Shown here: positions 5,152 through 8,131 of the stretch, piece by piece
Layout of the letters: each line of letters starts with the position of its first letter
How positions within the stretch are numbered: position 1 is the first letter of the stretch
NCBI GenBank assembly: GCA_964606415.1
Contig: CAZSGN010000121.1
Span: 1 to 8,131, forward strand
DNA: 8,131 nt
Reading direction: 5' to 3'
Origin: CAZSGN01 sp964606415
GTDB taxonomy: Bacteria > Bacteroidota > Bacteroidia > Bacteroidales > JBBRXJ01
The notes under the pieces: model-generated
Told to the model about the DNA's origin: nothing
The model's database searches: none
The model's input: only the letters and a program-made list of their open reading frames with translations
Made by a program: the position numbers and the translations under genes

Positions 5152-6189
5152 TCATTTTAATATATTACTTAAAGCGGCAACAGATGCACGTGGATTTTTT
5201 CCTTCATATAAAATTTCGTACACCATTTTTGTGATAGGCATATTAACCCCGTATTTTTTATTGACTTCATTCAGGCATTTTGATGCATAATAACCTTCGG
5301 CGATCATGTTCATTTCTAATTGGATATTTGCGATAGGGTAACCTTTACCTATCATTGTCCCAAAGGCACGGTTACGGCTGAACTGTGAGTATGATGTGAC
5401 CAGCAGGTCTCCCAGGTATGCCGAACTGTCGATTTGTCTTTTTTTACGGCTTATTTTATCTAAAAATCTTTTGATCTCACGAATTGCATTTGATATCAGT
5501 ACCGCCTGGTAATTATCCCCGTAACGGAGGCCATGGCAGATTCCCGAGGCAATGGATATGATATTTTTAAGAATAGCTGCATATTCGATACCAAACACGT
5601 CGCGGGAAACATGTATTTTGATGTAATTACATTCAAGTTTGTTAGCAATTTTTTTGATCTTGCCTAAACGCCGGCAGGCAATGGTCAGGTAAGTCATTTT
5701 TTCAAGAGCGATTTCTTCAGCATGTGAGGGTCCTGAGATGATGGCAAAATGGGTGTAGGGTACATTGTAGTACCGGTTAAAAAATTCAGAAATGGTCAGA
5801 TTATCCTGGGGTACAATTCCTTTGATGGCAGAAACAATGAACTTGCCGGCCAGATTAACATGATCCTGCTCCAGTGTTGTTTTTAAAAAAGCAGAAGGAA
5901 CAGCAAAAAAGATAATGTCGCAGGCTTCAATCACCTCTTTAATATGATGATGAAAATGAATGCGATTGGTTTCAAGTGTTACATAATTCAGGTAGTTGGG
6001 ATTATGCTTGTGTTCAAGCATAAAATCAATATTGTCAGGATTGCGCACATACCAATGTACTTCACTGACATTATTCAGGAGCATTTTGATAAGGGCCGTA
6101 CCCCAGCTTCCTCCACCTATTACGGCAATTTTTTTCCTGTTGAAACGTCTTTGACTTCTTACCCGGGCAACTTGTGTTAACTTAGCCAT
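5152..6189 (-). CDS. gpsA: NAD(P)-dependent glycerol-3-phosphate dehydrogenase
   Basis: The enzyme reduces dihydroxyacetone phosphate to sn-glycerol 3-phosphate, the backbone of membrane phospholipids, in the cytoplasm. The Rossmann motif IAVIGGGSWGTAL is at 21-33, followed by FFAVPS at 94-99, SAIKGIVP at 120-127 and GPSHAEE at 153-159. Catalytic Lys209 sits in ILKNIISIASG, followed by GDN at 224-226, Asp261 in AYLGDLLVT, and SRNRAFG at 271-277 for substrate phosphate. The AYLGDLL and SYSQFSRNR forms match my memory of Bacteroidales GpsA rather than the usual GLGDLIVT. At 345 residues, it carries a basic 18-20-residue N-terminal extension before the fold. The ATG lies inside lysS, giving a 13-base overlap that points to one mRNA and translational coupling. 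There is no later Met before residue 37, so the extension seems real. Confidence 0.95.
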   Translation of the reverse strand: MAKLTQVARVRSQRRFNRKKIAVIGGGSWGTALIKMLLNNVSEVHWYVRNPDNIDFMLEHKHNPNYLNYVTLETNRIHFHHHIKEVIEACDIIFFAVPSAFLKTTLEQDHVNLAGKFIVSAIKGIVPQDNLTISEFFNRYYNVPYTHFAIISGPSHAEEIALEKMTYLTIACRRLGKIKKIANKLECNYIKIHVSRDVFGIEYAAILKNIISIASGICHGLRYGDNYQAVLISNAIREIKRFLDKISRKKRQIDSSAYLGDLLVTSYSQFSRNRAFGTMIGKGYPIANIQLEMNMIAEGYYASKCLNEVNKKYGVNMPITKMVYEILYEGKNPRASVAALSNILK

Positions 6190-7901
6190 GTTTTAATATC
6201 TTCTGGGGTGGGGTTTTGTAATCCTAATTTATTTTTTTTATTAAATCCACAGAGGTCATTGAACAATTTACCGGGTTTGATATTCTTTAATGCTTCTGAA
6301 GATTCATAACCCATTTGTTGCAGCACGTCACTCCATTCTTCAGGAATCCCCATTTTTTTGAACTCAGAGGACGGGTCTTTTTGTTCTGCTGGCTGTTCGG
6401 GGCGCATCTGGGGGAAGAACAGCACATCTTGTATGCTGGGCTGGTCCATTAAGATCATTGCAAGGCGGTCAATGCCTATTCCCATTCCTGATGTTGGAGG
6501 CATGCCATATTCAAGCGAACGTATAAAATCCTGATCAATATACATGGCTTCATCATCTCCTTTTTCAGAAAGCTTTAGTTGATCCCTGAAGCGATCAAGT
6601 TGATCAATGGGGTCATTTAATTCTGTGTAAGCATTGCAGATTTCCTGGCCATTGATCATCAATTCAAATCGTTCTGTCAGGCGGTCGTCTTCCCGGTGCT
6701 TTTTACAAAGGGGGGACATCTCAACAGGATAGTCCATAATAAAAGTTGGCTGGATATAGTGTTTCTCTGCTGTTTCTCCAAACAATTCATCAATCAGTTT
6801 TCCTTTACCCATTGATGGAGTCGTTTCAATGCCCAATTTATCGCAGGTCGTCCGGAGTTCTTGTTCATTCATGTTTGAAACATCAATCCCTGTGTGTTCT
6901 TTTATGGCACCAAACAAAGATACTTTTTTAAAAGGTCGTTTAAAACTGAGCGTCTGGTGACCAGTTTTGATTTCTGTTGTCCCATATAATTCCGTTACCA
7001 ATTTTTCCAGTAAGGCTTCGGTAAAATCCATCATCCAAAGATAATCTTTATAAGCCACATAGATTTCCATTACGGTGAATTCCGGATTATGATTCCGGTC
7101 CATGCCTTCATTCCTGAAATCCTTGGCGAATTCATAAACCCCTTCAAACCCGCCGACAATTAGCCGTTTCAGGTATAGTTCATTTGCTATTCGCAGATAA
7201 AGGGGAATGTCAAGATAGTTATGATGGGTGATAAAAGGTTTGGCTGTAGCACCACCAGGTATTGGTTGCAAGATGGGGGTTTCAACTTCCAGGTATCCCT
7301 GATCATTAAAAAATTTCCGCATGGTATTGATCATGTGGGTGCGTTTAATAAATGTATCACGTACCTCCGGATTAACGATCAGATCGGCATATCTTTGCCT
7401 GTATTTAAATTCAGGGTCTGTAACTGCATCAAATACCTGACCCTCTTTTTCTTTGACGATAGGCAGCGGCCTGATCGATTTTGCCAGAACTTTAAATTCA
7501 CTGACATGAACAGATATCTCTCCCATCTTTGTGATGAATACATTACCTGTTATGCCAATGATATCGCCAATATCAAGTAATTTTTTAAATACTGTATTGT
7601 ACATGGTTTTATCTTCATCCGGACAAATGGTGTCCCGGTGAAAATACAACTGGATCCGGCCTGTATGGTCTTGTAATTCAGTAAAAGAGGCAGCTCCCAT
7701 GATCCTGCGGCTCATAATCCGGCCTGCGATGCTGATGTGTTGAAGATTCTTTGCCGTATCATCATATGTTGATTTGATCTCAGAAGCGGTGGTGCTAACC
7801 TGGTATTCTTCCTGGGGGAAAGGAGATATTCCCAGTTCTTTTAATTTATTGAGAGATTCACGCCTCAATTTTTCTTGTTCACTAAGTTGTATTTGGGCCA
7901 T
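6177..7901 (-). CDS. lysS: Lysyl-tRNA synthetase, class II
   Basis: LysRS charges tRNA-Lys with lysine in the cytoplasm. From the ATG at 7901 it has 574 residues. The OB-fold anticodon-binding domain spans about 55-145. Class II motif 1 is around 185-213 (LEVETPIL, then PGGATAKPF), motif 2 at 255-281 includes FRNEG at 262-266 and NPEFTVMEIY, and motif 3 is GMGIGIDRL at 472-480. Residues 505-574 form an extra tail (MGYESSEALKNI, then LCGFNKKNKLGLQNPTPED) that is typical of Bacteroidota LysRS. An in-frame TTG at 7919 would add six residues, but it overlaps a promoter-like box at 7917-7924 and lacks support, so I prefer 7901. The gene is first in the run and overlaps gpsA by 13 bases. Confidence 0.97.
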   Translation of the reverse strand: MAQIQLSEQEKLRRESLNKLKELGISPFPQEEYQVSTTASEIKSTYDDTAKNLQHISIAGRIMSRRIMGAASFTELQDHTGRIQLYFHRDTICPDEDKTMYNTVFKKLLDIGDIIGITGNVFITKMGEISVHVSEFKVLAKSIRPLPIVKEKEGQVFDAVTDPEFKYRQRYADLIVNPEVRDTFIKRTHMINTMRKFFNDQGYLEVETPILQPIPGGATAKPFITHHNYLDIPLYLRIANELYLKRLIVGGFEGVYEFAKDFRNEGMDRNHNPEFTVMEIYVAYKDYLWMMDFTEALLEKLVTELYGTTEIKTGHQTLSFKRPFKKVSLFGAIKEHTGIDVSNMNEQELRTTCDKLGIETTPSMGKGKLIDELFGETAEKHYIQPTFIMDYPVEMSPLCKKHREDDRLTERFELMINGQEICNAYTELNDPIDQLDRFRDQLKLSEKGDDEAMYIDQDFIRSLEYGMPPTSGMGIGIDRLAMILMDQPSIQDVLFFPQMRPEQPAEQKDPSSEFKKMGIPEEWSDVLQQMGYESSEALKNIKPGKLFNDLCGFNKKNKLGLQNPTPEDIKTWLS

Positions 7902-7916
7902 TGGAATATTTTTTTG

Positions 7917-7924
7917 CAAAGATA
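7917..7924 (-). promoter_or_regulatory. Candidate -7 promoter element for lysS-gpsA
   Basis: TATCTTTG on the - strand is an exact TAnnTTTG match ending 15 bases before the ATG at 7901, leaving a leader of roughly ten bases. No good TTG is found 19-21 bases upstream; a TTTG lies only 11 bases away at 7936-7939. The spacing to the start codon is much like that of the transporter promoter at 265-272. Confidence 0.45.
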
Positions 7925-7959
7925 AAATTAATCATCAAAGTTTCGCACGAAATTCATTT

Positions 7960-8010
7960 AGGATTGGAGCTCTCCCGCACTCCAAAAGCCAAATTCACTG
8001 GCCACATCCT
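7960..8010. other. Possible three-way-junction fold upstream of lysS
   Basis: An outer stem AGGAT/ATCCT (7960-7964 with 8006-8010) encloses two hairpins: TGGAG/CTCCA (7965-7969 with 7980-7984, ten-base loop) and GCCA/TGGC (7988-7991 with 7999-8002, seven-base loop). The stretch is more GC-rich than its surroundings. It is too short for a tRNA. It lies upstream of the candidate lysS promoter, so it is probably not part of the lysS leader; it may belong to a transcript from beyond the window. Confidence 0.3.
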
Positions 8011-8131
8011 CTTTAATGATGGGTTATTAGAAACAAAGAATAAAGTTTTATATATAAGCTACTCCGGCATTCAGGGATTTTTTGTTACAAGTCAAGAAAA
8101 CAGTTTTGCGGGTGGTACAAGCAAGCAATAC
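8011..8131. other. Right edge without a recognised gene
   Basis: No supported coding region, RNA gene or repeat is seen. A - strand frame is open from the window end for 27 codons and stops at about 8049, but it has no recognisable motif and could be the tail of an upstream gene or chance. Confidence 0.4.

Noticed and set aside
7960..8010. tRNA gene
   Set aside because: The fold has only three short stems in 51 bases and lacks the conserved T-loop, D-loop and anticodon-arm features.

Overview
The window looks like a chromosomal segment from a member of the Bacteroidota, probably an environmental Bacteroidales-type organism. Three things suggest this: a lysS-gpsA-pgi gene run that I recall as conserved in Bacteroidales; a lysyl-tRNA synthetase with the C-terminal extension typical of that phylum; and candidate promoters of the TAnnTTTG type with few Shine-Dalgarno sequences. 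The DNA is AT-rich by eye, and the intergenic regions are especially so.

Left part (1-1202, + strand): an edge region with clustered GACA repeats that may be the end of an insertion element, then a BASS-family (bile acid:sodium symporter-like) membrane transporter with unusual residues at its predicted sodium sites. It ends in a hairpin flanked by A and T tracts on both sides, so the hairpin can serve both converging transcription units.

Middle part (1220-3416, all - strand): read in the direction of transcription, this holds a membrane-anchored coiled-coil protein built from tandem RFEAIDK heptads, an ECF sigma factor, a soluble zinc-type anti-sigma factor, and a small exported protein with a Cys/Asp/Lys decapeptide repeat. 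The sigma and anti-sigma genes form a regulatory pair. The small exported protein downstream is a possible target but this is inference.

Right part (3554-7901, all - strand): lysS (lysyl-tRNA synthetase), gpsA (glycerol-3-phosphate dehydrogenase) and pgi (glucose-6-phosphate isomerase). lysS and gpsA overlap by 13 bases, while pgi follows after a 242-base AT-rich gap that may hold its own promoter. A 19-bp inverted repeat follows the pgi stop codon directly. The lysS start is best placed at the ATG at 7901 rather than at a TTG further upstream that overlaps a promoter-like box. The last 200 bases hold no recognisable gene.

There is no CRISPR array, rRNA or tRNA, and no complete mobile element. 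The core genes are ordinary. The material worth a second look is the stacked inverted repeats between pgi and the coiled-coil gene, the repeat-built coiled-coil protein, the RsrA-like anti-sigma factor, and the transporter's altered sodium site. I found no clear evidence of a wholly new system.
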